A stretch of DNA of 48,631 bases, taken from NCBI RefSeq assembly GCF_011947365.2, contig NZ_JAAVSH020000001.1, positions 2,756,117 through 2,804,747 on the forward strand. Direction: 5' to 3'. This document shows, piece after piece, positions 1 to 10,842 of the stretch (its first letter is position 1; each line of letters starts with the position of its first letter). Under the pieces are notes generated by a model. That model did not search any database. It saw only the letters and a program-made list of their open reading frames with translations, and had not been told where the DNA came from. Both the position numbers and the translations under genes were made by a program. The stretch is from an endosymbiont of Lamellibrachia barhami (GTDB lineage: Bacteria > Pseudomonadota > Gammaproteobacteria > Chromatiales > Chromatiaceae).

Positions 1-81
1 AAGTAGTACTTCGTTCCGGTGCGTATTGCTGTTTAAGCAGCCACCTCCTGTTGCTGTCCGGCGTTCCCGGTTAAATGGAAC

Positions 82-651
82 TCACGGGTCCGAGTAGCCT
101 GAATAGCTCACTCTCCCTTGGGCCCTGTTCAAGGGCGGCCATTTATCAATACCTGGATATCGATAACGCGCCCGCAGGTCGATTTTCCATCGATTCTTGC
201 CGGTAGAGAGCTTCAGATCGAGTTTGCCTCTTGCCACTGCTATCTGTTTGAGTCCAGCCTGCAGGTTTAGCGTGTCAAGATCGAGTCTGAAATGCACCTG
301 CATATCGGGTTTATCCAGTTTCAACCCGGTCACATGCAGTTTTCCGTTATCGCACTGGATCGATTGGTCAGTGACCAAGCCTCTAAGGCAATCCAGTGTA
401 AGGTTTTCAATAGGCTCAGCCAATTGCGGCAGTTGAATCTTGCCGATCTCAAGCCGGTAGGCACTCTTTGAAGACGGGAACCATTCGAGTTGCAGATCGA
501 TGTGTTCAGCCTGCCAGGTAGCGCCATCGATTTTTTCAATGCTGAGAGTGAGCTGATCAACAGCCAGTGCAGAAAAGATAGCGCTGAGGAGAAACAGACC
601 ACCCAAAAGGGCAGTCTGTATCGATAAATATCTAGCTCGCAGGAAAGACAT
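82..651 (-). CDS. Hypothetical envelope-type protein with N-terminal membrane segment
   Basis: I do not recognise the family with certainty. From the ATG at 651 the product is about 189 residues. It has a basic N-terminus (RAR), one hydrophobic segment at about residues 8-28, then a soluble part rich in alternating beta-strand patterns and LxLxL runs, as in AsmA/YdbH-like envelope proteins anchored in the inner membrane. The open frame extends upstream to 717, but that part would lie wholly inside cysM, so the ATG at 651 (overlapping the cysM stop by about 20 bases) is preferred; no clear Shine-Dalgarno precedes it. It follows cysM on the same strand and may be co-transcribed. The protein seems short for such a family and could be truncated, but no continuation was found in the other frames of the 81 bases that remain. 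Function unknown. Confidence 0.45.
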   Translation of the reverse strand: MSFLRARYLSIQTALLGGLFLLSAIFSALAVDQLTLSIEKIDGATWQAEHIDLQLEWFPSSKSAYRLEIGKIQLPQLAEPIENLTLDCLRGLVTDQSIQCDNGKLHVTGLKLDKPDMQVHFRLDLDTLNLQAGLKQIAVARGKLDLKLSTGKNRWKIDLRARYRYPGIDKWPPLNRAQGRVSYSGYSDP

Positions 652-1525
652 CGGTGGAGAGATAGCGATCGCCCCGGTCGCAGATGATCGCAACGATGAC
701 TGCGTTCTCCACTTCACGGGAGAGCTTCAATGCCGCCGCCACCGCACCACCGGAAGAGATGCCGGCAAAGATCCCCTCTTTTGCTGCCAGTTCGCGGGTG
801 GTCTCCTCTGCATCCTGCTGTGAGACATCGATGATCCGGTCGACCCGTTTTGGATCATAGATTTTTGGCAGGTATTCCTCTGGCCAACGACGGATTCCCG
901 GAATATTGGAGCCCTCCATGGGTTGCACGCCAACAATTTCGATAGCTGGGTTCTGTGCCTTGAGATAGCGGGAGGTGCCCATGATGGTGCCGGTGGTGCC
1001 CATGGCGCTGACAAAGTGAGTGACCTTGCCTTCGGTATCGCGCCAGATCTCCGGTCCCGTGCCTTCGGCATGAGAAGCCGGGTTGTCCTGATTGGAAAAT
1101 TGATCGAGAACAATCCCCTTTCCTTCTGCCTCCAGGCTGCGCGCACGATCGATCGCCGCTTCCATACTGCCTGCCTTTGGCGTCAGAATCAGTTCGGCCC
1201 CATAGGCCTTCATAACAGCCCGACGCTCCAGACTCATGTGCTCGGGCATTACCAGAAGCATGTGATACCCCTTGATGGCGGCCGCCATCGCCAGCGCAAT
1301 GCCGGTATTGCCGCTGGTTGCCTCTATCAGGGTATCCCCCGGCTTGATCGTGCCACGCTTCTCCGCATGTTGGATCATGCTCAGGGCCGGGCGATCCTTA
1401 ACGGAGCCTGCCGGATTGTTTCCCTCAAGTTTCACCAATAGGGTGTTGGATGTTTCGCCAGGGAGCCGTTGCAGACGCACCAGTGGGGTGTTGCCGATAT
1501 AGTCTTCGATTGTTTTGTAGTTCAT
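632..1525 (-). CDS. cysM: Cysteine synthase B (O-acetylserine sulfhydrylase)
   Basis: PLP-dependent fold-type II enzyme that makes L-cysteine from O-acetylserine and sulfide, or S-sulfocysteine from thiosulfate, in the cytoplasm. The 297-residue length is usual for CysM. The PLP lysine is K43 in NPAGSVKD, and the phosphate-binding TSGNTG loop is at about 70-75; GISSGGA near the C-terminus is the second cofactor contact. The N-terminal YIGNTPLVRL is typical. CysM is preferred over CysK because of the shorter length and the compact C-terminus (ICDRGDRYLST). It is the last well-recognised gene of the minus-strand block at this end; a REPIN-like hairpin separates it from the lipoprotein gene upstream. 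Confidence 0.93.
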   Translation of the reverse strand: MNYKTIEDYIGNTPLVRLQRLPGETSNTLLVKLEGNNPAGSVKDRPALSMIQHAEKRGTIKPGDTLIEATSGNTGIALAMAAAIKGYHMLLVMPEHMSLERRAVMKAYGAELILTPKAGSMEAAIDRARSLEAEGKGIVLDQFSNQDNPASHAEGTGPEIWRDTEGKVTHFVSAMGTTGTIMGTSRYLKAQNPAIEIVGVQPMEGSNIPGIRRWPEEYLPKIYDPKRVDRIIDVSQQDAEETTRELAAKEGIFAGISSGGAVAAALKLSREVENAVIVAIICDRGDRYLSTDVFPAS

Positions 1526-1575
1526 GACAGGAGTTTAGCGCGATTTCTCTGTCAAGATCAGTGGTGAATCTCAAG

Positions 1576-1664
1576 GTAGGCCGGTTCAAGCACGGCGGAA
1601 CCGGCAACCCCAGATTTTCTGTCTGGCTGGGGATGCCCGATCCGCTGTGCTTGACCGGGCCTAC
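1576..1664. repeat. REPIN-like inverted repeat (REP family A, two arms)
   Basis: Two arms of about 38 bases, starting GTAGGCCGGTTCAAGCACGG and ending with its near-complement GTGCTTGACCGGGCCTAC, are separated by a short AT-richer loop. The inner parts (CCCCAG / CTGGGG) also pair, so the whole unit can fold into one long hairpin. This is the layout of a REPIN, two REP sequences in inverse orientation. It lies between the lipoprotein gene and cysM. Single arms with the same TAGGCC..TCAAGC..AGCGGAT core occur at 27595-27619 and 34158-34188. Confidence 0.75.
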
Positions 1665-1682
1665 TTCTTGAATATTCTGAGA

Positions 1683-2621
1683 TCAGAAATTAACCACTTC
1701 TGATGATTTCCAGTTTCCGTCCCCATCTTCGTCGATTGAGAGGGTGTATTGGGCATTGTTGATAATGTCGATCTGGGCGATTGAACCCGCAGAACCGGTC
1801 AAAAGCATTGTTCCAAAAAAGGGCCAGACATCGAACGGATTCATCAGCATTGTGACCGGTGTCGTGATCTCCACGTAACCTTCCACCGGATGATAGTATC
1901 GACCGGAAATCGCTAGAGAGTTATTCCCTCCATAACCATCGGTAAATACCAGGGTGAAATTTTCCAGCATTTCGACGCTGCCGTCACCATTTATTACCAG
2001 CAGATTGGTAACAGTGGTTGTCGTAGCACCATTAAAATGCATTGCCAAGGTGCCGATGAAGGTCACGGAATCAGCGCCGCTGCTGACCACCAATGGCGAT
2101 GCATCTTTCATAGTCAATGTCATTGAGCCAATGTCATTGATAGTGAGAATGCCGCTGATATCCACTCTGCCGTCGATCATTACGCCGGCTTCGTTACATC
2201 CGATGAAGTCCATATAACCGGAGAAACTGTCCTCACTATCTGGTATGTCGAGGAGAAATTGGACAGACCCCGATGAGCAGAAAAAAGTGTCAGATACAAT
2301 GCGCTCCTGCGAAGAAGCCCGCGAAGCGGTCTTTCCCAGAGAATGGTTTACGACGTTGGTAATAACATTAATGGTACCAAGTATGAATGAACCATTCTCT
2401 CCACCCTGAGGACGCCCCGTTGCATTGGCCAGACTACCAACCGATTGGCTTGCACCAAGCCCACCGCTGGCAAACGTTTCGCCGTTCACAACAGTCACAT
2501 CGGCAAGCGTTCGGCTGCCTGTATAGGCTGTGGATACGCCACCATCATCATCACCTCCGCCGCCACAAGCGCTGAGGACCAGCGAAGCACCCAAAATCAT
2601 CCCTAAATATCCTGCTTTCAT
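1683..2621 (-). CDS. Hypothetical lipoprotein
   Basis: 312 residues. The N-terminus is a lipoprotein signal peptide with lipobox LSAC, lipidated cysteine C19, followed by a flexible GGGGDDDGG linker; the Asp is not at +2, so outer-membrane sorting by Lol is plausible. The rest is rich in beta-strand, Gly, Ser and Thr, with repeated Ile-Asn-Gly/Asp-Gly turns, and has no catalytic motif I can identify. The end contains DEDGDGNW, which resembles a calcium-binding loop. The start is well supported by AGGAGAAAGGA directly before the ATG. It stands alone between pdxJ and cysM on the same strand. Function unknown; an extracellular or periplasmic surface role is inferred from the signal only. Confidence 0.75.
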   Translation of the reverse strand: MKAGYLGMILGASLVLSACGGGGDDDGGVSTAYTGSRTLADVTVVNGETFASGGLGASQSVGSLANATGRPQGGENGSFILGTINVITNVVNHSLGKTASRASSQERIVSDTFFCSSGSVQFLLDIPDSEDSFSGYMDFIGCNEAGVMIDGRVDISGILTINDIGSMTLTMKDASPLVVSSGADSVTFIGTLAMHFNGATTTTVTNLLVINGDGSVEMLENFTLVFTDGYGGNNSLAISGRYYHPVEGYVEITTPVTMLMNPFDVWPFFGTMLLTGSAGSIAQIDIINNAQYTLSIDEDGDGNWKSSEVVNF

Positions 2622-2701
2622 TCCTTTCTCCTAATCAATCTCAAGTAAATTCCCTTATAAAGGCGCGGCATTATACTCAGAATCAAGAAGAAATGGGAAG
2701 G

Positions 2702-3433
2702 CTATTCCCTCAATAGGTTTTTCATCTCACGTACAGCAGCATCCAGGCCCGTGAAAACTGCCCGGCAGATGATCGAGTGGCCTATATTCAGTTCACGAAT
2801 GCCACCGATCTGTAAAATTGGCTGGATGTTGTGGTAGTCGAGTCCGTGGCCCGCATTGACCTGCAGACCGATCTGGTTTCCATACTCTACAGCCTGAATG
2901 ATCTTTTCCAGGGCTTCATCCCGGGACCGGCCCAACGGAGCATCTGCGTAGTGTCCGGTATGGATCTCCACCACTGGCGCACCAACCTCCACAGCGGCAT
3001 CCAATTGCTTCTGGTCTGCATCGATGAAAAGGGAGACCCGAACGCCTGCATCCCGGAGTTCCTCACAGTAATCCCGCATATAGTCGAGGTTCCCCGCTAC
3101 ATCCAACCCCCCTTCAGTGGTGAGCTCCTCTCGTTTTTCAGGTACAAGGCAGCAATCATGGGGACGAAACCTGGACGCAATGGCGGCCATTTCAGAAGTT
3201 GCAGCCATTTCGAGATTCATGCGGGTCTGTAGAATATCCGCCAACATCTCTACATCACGATCCTGGATGTGGCGCCGGTCCTCCCGCAGGTGCAGCGTGA
3301 TCACATCTGCCCCTGCCTGTTCTGCAACCAGCGCAGCCTGGACAGGTTCCGGATAGCGGGTTCCCCGTGCCTGGCGCAGCGTGGCCACATGATCAATATT
3401 GACGCCCAGCAGAATCTCTTGTCTGTCACTCAT
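2702..3433 (-). CDS. pdxJ: Pyridoxine 5'-phosphate synthase
   Basis: Condenses 1-deoxyxylulose 5-phosphate with 3-amino-2-oxopropyl phosphate to pyridoxine 5'-phosphate, the last ring-forming step of DXP-dependent vitamin B6 synthesis. The TIM-barrel protein shows the family signatures [16 protein letters not shown] near the N-terminus, [12 protein letters not shown]-type phosphate-binding residues, and VNAGHGLDY and IGHSII near the end. The open frame begins at 3457, but the ATG at 3433 has a good ribosome site (AGGAAAAGAG) and gives 243 residues, the family length. It follows recO at a short distance, the usual era-recO-pdxJ order of gammaproteobacteria. Confidence 0.95.
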   Translation of the reverse strand: MSDRQEILLGVNIDHVATLRQARGTRYPEPVQAALVAEQAGADVITLHLREDRRHIQDRDVEMLADILQTRMNLEMAATSEMAAIASRFRPHDCCLVPEKREELTTEGGLDVAGNLDYMRDYCEELRDAGVRVSLFIDADQKQLDAAVEVGAPVVEIHTGHYADAPLGRSRDEALEKIIQAVEYGNQIGLQVNAGHGLDYHNIQPILQIGGIRELNIGHSIICRAVFTGLDAAVREMKNLLRE

Positions 3434-3502
3434 CTCTTTTCCTGTTTTTCTAAACAAAATATATCGTGTTCTTCGTGGTGAGCTACGATTTCTGTGCGAA
3501 CA

Positions 3503-4213
3503 CTAGTTTGGTCCACGAAACAGCTCGCGGCTTTTTAAAGGCTTGTCTCCAAGGTAAAACGCCAGGATTCGCCTCATTAGTCCGCGCGCCTCACTCCTGG
3601 CCTGCGGCGCCAACGGGGATGCCTGTTGCAGACTGAGCAGTGTGCTGCCATGCACAATATTCTGATTATCGGCAGCATTTCCCTCCACCCTAACCGGGCC
3701 ATGCTCGATATGATAATCGTAGAGGTCATCCGGTTGCACTGCATCGCCGTTTTCCGCCTCGCGATCAAGCAGCAATTCATAACCGGTCTCCCTTAACAGA
3801 GAAACCTCGAAGCTGCGTAGCGTATCCTCCAGAGAGGGATTTTCACTCAGTGCTTGCAGTGCTTTGATGTAGTGCAAAAAGAGTGTGGGATGAGGATCAT
3901 TACGTTCCAGCAGGCGCATCAGCAGCTCATTCAGATAGAAACCGCAATAGAGTGCCTTACGGGCAAGTGTATAGATGTTTCCCTCGGCCTCCGCCTGTCG
4001 CAGTGTCTTTATCTCACCCCGTCCACTGACGCCGACCAGCAGTGGCCTGAAAGGTTGCAATAGCGCGCTCTTGGATGAACGCCCGGATTTTACGCCTTTG
4101 GCAATAGCGGCAAAGCGTCCATCCTGAGGAGTGAACAGCTCCAACAGAAGACTGCTGTTACGATAGTTACGCCGGTGGATAACAAAGCAGGGCTGAAGTT
4201 CCAGTGCAGACAA
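3503..4213 (-). CDS. recO: DNA repair protein RecO
   Basis: Recombination mediator of the RecFOR pathway; binds single-stranded DNA and SSB and helps load RecA at gaps. The 236-residue protein has the N-terminal OB-fold (FVIHRRNYRNSSLLLELFT, about 9-27) and the helical C-terminal domain. The zinc-binding cysteines of many RecO proteins are absent, as is usual in gammaproteobacteria. It lies 15 bases after era and before pdxJ, the normal order, which supports the call for a weakly conserved family. Confidence 0.92.
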   Translation of the reverse strand: MSALELQPCFVIHRRNYRNSSLLLELFTPQDGRFAAIAKGVKSGRSSKSALLQPFRPLLVGVSGRGEIKTLRQAEAEGNIYTLARKALYCGFYLNELLMRLLERNDPHPTLFLHYIKALQALSENPSLEDTLRSFEVSLLRETGYELLLDREAENGDAVQPDDLYDYHIEHGPVRVEGNAADNQNIVHGSTLLSLQQASPLAPQARSEARGLMRRILAFYLGDKPLKSRELFRGPN

Positions 4214-4228
4214 GGTGAAAAATCCAGC

Positions 4229-5125
4229 CTAATCTCCATAACCAAGGCGTACCAGCGCCGATTCGTCACTGGACCAACTTCGCTTCACTTTGACCCAGAC
4301 CTCCAGATAGACTTTGCAGTCAAAAAAGCTTTCCATCGCCTTCCTGGCCTGAGTAGCCGCACTTTTCAGCGCTGCCCCGTTTTTGCCAATTATTATTGCT
4401 TTCTGTCCCGGTTTTTCCACCCACACCACAGCGCTGATTCGGTAGAGTCCGTTATCCTCTTCGAAACGCTCAATCTCGACGGAGACAGCATAGGGAAGCT
4501 CTTTTGCATAGCGTCGGGTAATCTGCTCGCGCACCATCTCAGCAGCAAAGAATTTTTCCGGCCTGTCGGTTAGTTGATCTTCAGGGAAAAAATTATCTCC
4601 GGGCGGCAGTTTTTTCAGGACGCGCGATTCAAGCGTTTCAACATTGCTTCCGTTTTTTGCTGAGATCGGAATGACTTCAGCAAAAGCATAACGCTCTGCC
4701 ATTTCAGCAAGATAGGGCAAAAGTTCTTCTTTTTTCTTTATTGTATCGACCTTATTGATGGCAAGAATGACGGGCATGGAGCACTCTTGCAAGATCTTCA
4801 AAACCTTGCTGTCCTCGCTTGTCCAGCGCAGTGCTTCGACAACAAATATGATGACATCCACATCCGTCAGTGCGGACTTTGCCGTACGATTGAGGTAGCG
4901 ATTCATCGCATGATCGGCCCGCTCATGAATGCCTGGCGTATCTACATACACGACCTGCCCACCATCCAGGGTCTTGATACCCAGGATACTATGCCGGGTT
5001 GTTTGTGCTTTGTGGGAGGTAATTGCCAGCTTGAGACCAATGATTCGGTTCATCAGCGTGGATTTCCCCACATTGGGACGCCCCACGATGGCTGTATAAC
5101 CACAACGATTGTTGTTGTCAGGCAT
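4229..5125 (-). CDS. era: GTPase Era
   Basis: Ras-like GTPase that binds the 3' end of 16S rRNA and aids 30S subunit maturation. Domains: GTPase with P-loop GRPNVGKS at 15-22, switch II DTPG, NKVD for guanine specificity, and a C-terminal KH domain with the GKNGAALK GxxG loop. The 298-residue length is typical. The start overlaps the end of rnc by eight bases, so translation is probably coupled, linking a ribosome-assembly factor to the RNase that processes pre-rRNA. Confidence 0.97.
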   Translation of the reverse strand: MPDNNNRCGYTAIVGRPNVGKSTLMNRIIGLKLAITSHKAQTTRHSILGIKTLDGGQVVYVDTPGIHERADHAMNRYLNRTAKSALTDVDVIIFVVEALRWTSEDSKVLKILQECSMPVILAINKVDTIKKKEELLPYLAEMAERYAFAEVIPISAKNGSNVETLESRVLKKLPPGDNFFPEDQLTDRPEKFFAAEMVREQITRRYAKELPYAVSVEIERFEEDNGLYRISAVVWVEKPGQKAIIIGKNGAALKSAATQARKAMESFFDCKVYLEVWVKVKRSWSSDESALVRLGYGD

Positions 5126-5795
5126 CTTTCAGTCCCTGCAGCATCTGTTGTGCCGCATCCTGTTCCGCTCGACGCCGACTGGAACCTTCACCCAGGGTTT
5201 CATGGCCGGTCTCAGTAATCTGGCATCGAATCTTAAAATTCTGGTTGTGAGGATCACCGCTGATCGACACGACTTCATAGCTTGGAAGGCCATGTTTTCT
5301 GGCCTGTAAAAATTCCTGCAGGCGGGTCTTCGGATCTTTCTGCTGTGCAGTGAGATCTATCTTCTCAAGACGTTCCGCAAAGAGATCCAAAGTCACTATT
5401 CGGCTTGAATGATAACCACCGTCAAGATAGACCGCAGCAATAATGGCTTCCACGGCATCGGCCAGGATGGAATCTCTTGATTGACCCCCGCTGCGTAGTT
5501 CGCCTGATCCAAGATGAAGATAGTCGCCAATCTGATGTTGCCGGGCGATAATTGCCAACGTATCCCGCTTTACCAGACTTGAACGTAAACGACTCAATTG
5601 GCCTTCACTGGCATGCCCGAAATGTTGGAAAAGCACATCCGCGATAACGAAACCCAGTATCGCATCACCCAGAAACTCAAATCTTTCATTGTTGAGACCG
5701 CCGGCACTTCGATGAGTGAGTGCCTGCTCAATAAGCGCAATATCACTGAACGAGTAGCCTAACGATCTGCAGAGGCTGTCAATTGAGGGTCTCAA
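5118..5795 (-). CDS. rnc: Ribonuclease III
   Basis: Double-strand-specific endoribonuclease that processes rRNA precursors and some mRNAs. The signature ERFEFLGDAILG (about 37-48) carries the metal-binding acidic residues; a second acidic cluster ADAVEAIIAAVY lies near residue 115, and the C-terminal double-stranded RNA-binding domain ends with RRRAEQDAAQQMLQGL. 225 residues, normal length. The start overlaps the DUF4845 stop in an ATGA arrangement, and the end overlaps era. Confidence 0.97.
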   Translation of the reverse strand: MRPSIDSLCRSLGYSFSDIALIEQALTHRSAGGLNNERFEFLGDAILGFVIADVLFQHFGHASEGQLSRLRSSLVKRDTLAIIARQHQIGDYLHLGSGELRSGGQSRDSILADAVEAIIAAVYLDGGYHSSRIVTLDLFAERLEKIDLTAQQKDPKTRLQEFLQARKHGLPSYEVVSISGDPHNQNFKIRCQITETGHETLGEGSSRRRAEQDAAQQMLQGLKDA

Positions 5796-6175
5796 TTGGC
5801 GTTCAGCATGACAGATTCATTGAATGTCATCACCACATCCAGGTTGGCAAAAAGGTGTTCACGCACTTCATAATTTACATCAATGGTTGTACTGCCGCCT
5901 GAGCGCTTGATTTTGATGTGATCTTTCTTGACGTTGGTGACATAGTTGATCTCCAGACGCCGCATAAACATCTTGCGTATCGCTGAGACGGGTTTCTGGC
6001 CAATGAACGGTTCGCGCTCCAATGACTCAAGAGCAGTTTTTATCGTGTAATGCTCCATATAAACCGGCGCCATCTTTAACCCCATGAGCACAAAGAATCC
6101 AATCAAACAGAGAACAAACAGCCAACCGATGCCAGACAGCCCACGTTGTTTTTTGATGGAAAGCATGTATTTCAA
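5792..6175 (-). CDS. DUF4845 family membrane protein
   Basis: 127-residue protein with one N-terminal transmembrane segment (GIGWLFVLCLIGFFVLMGLKMAP, about 15-37) preceded by a positive KKQRG stretch, so the rest probably faces the periplasm. The soluble part is short and beta-rich (VNVKKDHIKIKRSGG..TIDVNYEVRE). DUF4845 proteins are regularly found between lepB and rnc in gammaproteobacteria, exactly the context here; their function is unknown to me. Overlaps rnc by four bases. Confidence 0.85.
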   Translation of the reverse strand: MKYMLSIKKQRGLSGIGWLFVLCLIGFFVLMGLKMAPVYMEHYTIKTALESLEREPFIGQKPVSAIRKMFMRRLEINYVTNVKKDHIKIKRSGGSTTIDVNYEVREHLFANLDVVMTFNESVMLNAN

Positions 6176-6192
6176 ACCTCAATATTTATTAC

Positions 6193-6267
6193 GGGGGCGG
6201 AATCAAATTTGATCGGAGCAATGGGCCATTCAATACCCTGATACACATCAAATCCGACTCCGAGTCC
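6193..6267. repeat. Short inverted-repeat element, copy 1 (REP/MITE family B)
   Basis: About 75 bases between lepB and the DUF4845 gene. The ends are inverted repeats (GGAATCAAATTTGAT at the left, ATCAAATCCGACTCC at the right). The interior contains CCATTCAATA, shared in the same orientation with the copy at 10843-10915. Both lie between genes of the same minus-strand block. Confidence 0.75.
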
Positions 6268-6318
6268 TTTACATATTTGGCAGACAGAAATAAGTATTGG
6301 CTACGAACCTTTGGTCTC

Positions 6319-7152
6319 TTAATCGATTCCTCTGCCAATCCTCTCCCAGGCAATTGGTGGGAAGCCCTCTTTCATGGAATCCCAGTTCATCCAGATTCCG
6401 AAGGCCTTACCGACAAGGTTCTGATCCGGCACCAGTCCCCAACAGCGACTGTCATTACTGTTGTCACGATTGTCACCCATTGCGAAGTAGTGGCCCTCAG
6501 GTATGGTAATCGGTCCCCTGATCAATACATTGCAGCCCATGGCAAAGTCACCAGCCATCGGATGCGCCAGAATCGCATGCTCAACGCCGGCAAGGTTCTC
6601 CACCGATTTCATAGATCCGGTCTCACGCGCTCCTCCACCAGAGCCGGAATAGACTCCGACGGGTGTCTGCTGCATGGGTTTGCCATTGATGTATAAGGTC
6701 TTCATCCGATAATAGATGGTATCTCCGGGGACTGCCACGACCCGCTTGATGTAGTCGATAGCGGGGTTTTTAGGATAGCGGAATACCACCACGTCTCCCC
6801 GTTCCGGTGAACCCAGGTCGATAACCTTTTTATTCAAGACCGGCAGGCGTATTCCATATGCAAACTTGTTGACCAGGATAAAGTCACCCACCAGCAGCGT
6901 CGGCATCATGGAGCCTGATGGAATGCGAAAGGGCTCCACCATAAAGGATCGCAGGATCAGGACAGCGAAGATAACAGGAAAGAAAGAGCGGGCATATTCA
7001 ACCATCAGCGGTTCGCTTCTGGTCTCCAATGCTGAAGCCTCTGCTACGCGGCGTCGCTTTCTTGCAGGGGCAAAGAAAAGCGCATCAATCAGCCATATTC
7101 CACCAGTGACAGCACTTGCCAACACCAAAAAAGCAGGGAAATCAAAATTCAT
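6319..7152 (-). CDS. lepB: Signal peptidase I
   Basis: Inner-membrane serine protease that removes signal peptides from Sec and Tat substrates. Two N-terminal membrane segments (about 7-27 and 57-71) flank a cytoplasmic basic loop (RKRRR). The catalytic serine is S81 in PSGSMMPTL and the general-base lysine K136 in YIKRVVAVPGD; the GDNRDNSNDSR box is near residue 230. 277 residues, typical. It follows lepA on the same strand (the lepA-lepB pair), and a short repeat element separates it from the DUF4845 gene. Confidence 0.96.
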   Translation of the reverse strand: MNFDFPAFLVLASAVTGGIWLIDALFFAPARKRRRVAEASALETRSEPLMVEYARSFFPVIFAVLILRSFMVEPFRIPSGSMMPTLLVGDFILVNKFAYGIRLPVLNKKVIDLGSPERGDVVVFRYPKNPAIDYIKRVVAVPGDTIYYRMKTLYINGKPMQQTPVGVYSGSGGGARETGSMKSVENLAGVEHAILAHPMAGDFAMGCNVLIRGPITIPEGHYFAMGDNRDNSNDSRCWGLVPDQNLVGKAFGIWMNWDSMKEGFPPIAWERIGRGID

Positions 7153-7223
7153 GGTTACGAAGGAGTTCCTGATTATTAATTATGGAGAGATGCAGATTTC
7201 ATATTTCCTACTGATATCTGCAA

Positions 7224-9029
<1,806 letters not shown>

Positions 9030-9124
9030 GGAGTCGATGATATCCGGGCCGGTGATAGGAACCTCCGTTCCTGAAACCAGCCCAGGTGAGCGCAGATGCC
9101 GCAAAAGGCGACAATCATACCAAA

Positions 9125-9367
9125 TCAGACTCCCTGCAAATAGCGCCGCAGTCCGGCTTCATCGAGAAAATATTCACTCAACCGGATTCCCTCACCATTT
9201 TCGAGCACCGGCACAAAGTCGTTATATCTGGCCCGTGTCGCTGGATCGCGGTCTATATCGACCAAATCCAGAGGAAACATCTGCTCCCTCTGGAGCTGCT
9301 GTAGTTGTTCCAGCATATCTTCACATAGGTGGCAACCGTCACGATAGAACAGTTTCAGTGGTGTCAT
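9125..9367 (-). CDS. Glutaredoxin family protein (DUF836 type)
   Basis: 80-residue thioredoxin-fold protein with the redox motif GCHLCE (C12, C15) after the first strand LKLFYRD, and a cis-proline-like VPVLENG segment near residue 53. Such small proteins are widespread between degP/mucD and lepA in gammaproteobacteria. It starts inside the last bases of the protease gene (ATGA overlap), so it is part of the same operon. The substrate is unknown; a thiol-disulfide role is inferred from the CxxC pair. Confidence 0.85.
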   Translation of the reverse strand: MTPLKLFYRDGCHLCEDMLEQLQQLQREQMFPLDLVDIDRDPATRARYNDFVPVLENGEGIRLSEYFLDEAGLRRYLQGV

Positions 9368-10788
9368 TCCTTCGGGACACGCAGAGCCAGGAACATGGGG
9401 CCGGAAGTACGGTGTACCAGCAAGGCGACCGTCTTGCCTTCAGGTAACCTTTTGACCAACTGCCCGAACTGCTTCGCATTCTCAACATTATTGTTATTCA
9501 ACATCATAATGACATCACCTTCCCTGACGCCTGCCTCACGCGCCTCATTACCCGTCACCGAATCGACCATTACCCCCTGACCTGGTGGTAGCGCCAATTG
9601 ACTGAGATGCTCTTCGGTAAGATCGGAGACAGTCACGCCAAGCCGGTTTTTCGCAACTTTTGGTTTCACCTGCCGGGCCAGTTGAGCACCCTCCTCAGGT
9701 GGCAATTCGCCTATATTGACCATGACAATGATATTCTTTCCGCCACGTAATATCTCCAGGCGTGCAGGGCGATCGACGCGACTGCTGCCGACTAGCGGCG
9801 GCAATTCGGATGAGCTGCGCAATTCGGTACCATTATATTTGAGTATTACGTCACCCACTTGCAGGCCCGCTTGGGAGGAGGGACTGTCGGGCAACACTCT
9901 GGCAACCAGGGCGCCGCGCGGACGGGACATGTGGAAGCTTTCCGCCAGCTCCCCCGTGACATCCTGAATCAGCACCCCCAACCAGCCACGACTCACATGG
10001 CCACGGGTTTTTAGCTGATCCGCCACATTCATCGCCACATCGATGGGGATTGCAAAAGAGAGTCCCATGAACCCACCGGAGCGGCTGTAGATCTGAGAGT
10101 TCACCCCAACCACTTCGCCCTTGAGATTGAAGAGCGGACCACCTGAATTGCCTGGATTGATGGCAACATCGGTTTGAATGAAGGGTACATAGTTTTCGCT
10201 CGGCAGACTTCGCCCCTTTGCACTGACGATACCAGCGGTAACTGAATGGTCGAAGCCAAAAGGAGAGCCGATGGCCAATACCCATTCACCAACTTTCAAC
10301 TCTTTTGAACTGCCGACCTTCACTACAGGAAGATTGGTGGCTTCGATCTTGATCAGCGCAACGTCACTGCGTTCGTCTGTGCCAATCAGCCTGGCGACAT
10401 ATTCACGCCGATTGTGCATTCTGACGATGATTTCGTCCGCTTCCGCAACGACATGGTTGTTGGTGAGAATATAGCCATCGGGAGATATGATGAAACCTGA
10501 ACCGAGAGACTGTTTCTCCACCTCGTCCTCTTGCAGATTTCCATGTTCATCGAGAAATCGCCTGAGCAATTCGCCAAAAGGGTTGCCATCCGGGATCTCC
10601 GGGATGTTGAATTGGCGCATCTGCTGACGGATGCTCTGCTGCTGGTGAGTACTGATATTGACTACCGATGGCGCATTTTTCGCGGCAAGGCCTGTAAAAT
10701 CCGGCAGCTGTGCCTGTGCCGGGATGCTCAGCAGAGCAACCATGACAAGAACCGTCCACTGCACCAGAGGGGAAGTAAGGGATTTCAT
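9364..10788 (-). CDS. mucD: Periplasmic serine protease of the DegP/MucD family
   Basis: HtrA-type protease and chaperone for misfolded envelope proteins. Signal peptide cleaved near AQA-Q (about residue 27). The trypsin-like domain shows the catalytic triad H112 (LTNNHVV), D142 (RSDVALIKI) and S215 (NPGNSGGPLF). Two PDZ domains follow (about 265-355 and 375-470). 474 residues, the size of Pseudomonas MucD. A strong ribosome site AAGGAG precedes the start. Its place directly after rseC in the sigma-E locus is the MucD arrangement, with the protease part of the envelope-stress response. Confidence 0.94.
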   Translation of the reverse strand: MKSLTSPLVQWTVLVMVALLSIPAQAQLPDFTGLAAKNAPSVVNISTHQQQSIRQQMRQFNIPEIPDGNPFGELLRRFLDEHGNLQEDEVEKQSLGSGFIISPDGYILTNNHVVAEADEIIVRMHNRREYVARLIGTDERSDVALIKIEATNLPVVKVGSSKELKVGEWVLAIGSPFGFDHSVTAGIVSAKGRSLPSENYVPFIQTDVAINPGNSGGPLFNLKGEVVGVNSQIYSRSGGFMGLSFAIPIDVAMNVADQLKTRGHVSRGWLGVLIQDVTGELAESFHMSRPRGALVARVLPDSPSSQAGLQVGDVILKYNGTELRSSSELPPLVGSSRVDRPARLEILRGGKNIIVMVNIGELPPEEGAQLARQVKPKVAKNRLGVTVSDLTEEHLSQLALPPGQGVMVDSVTGNEAREAGVREGDVIMMLNNNNVENAKQFGQLVKRLPEGKTVALLVHRTSGPMFLALRVPKE

Positions 10789-10842
10789 AAACTAACTCCT
10801 TGCATAGCCGGGGCACACAAACTTAATTTGTAGTAATTTGTA

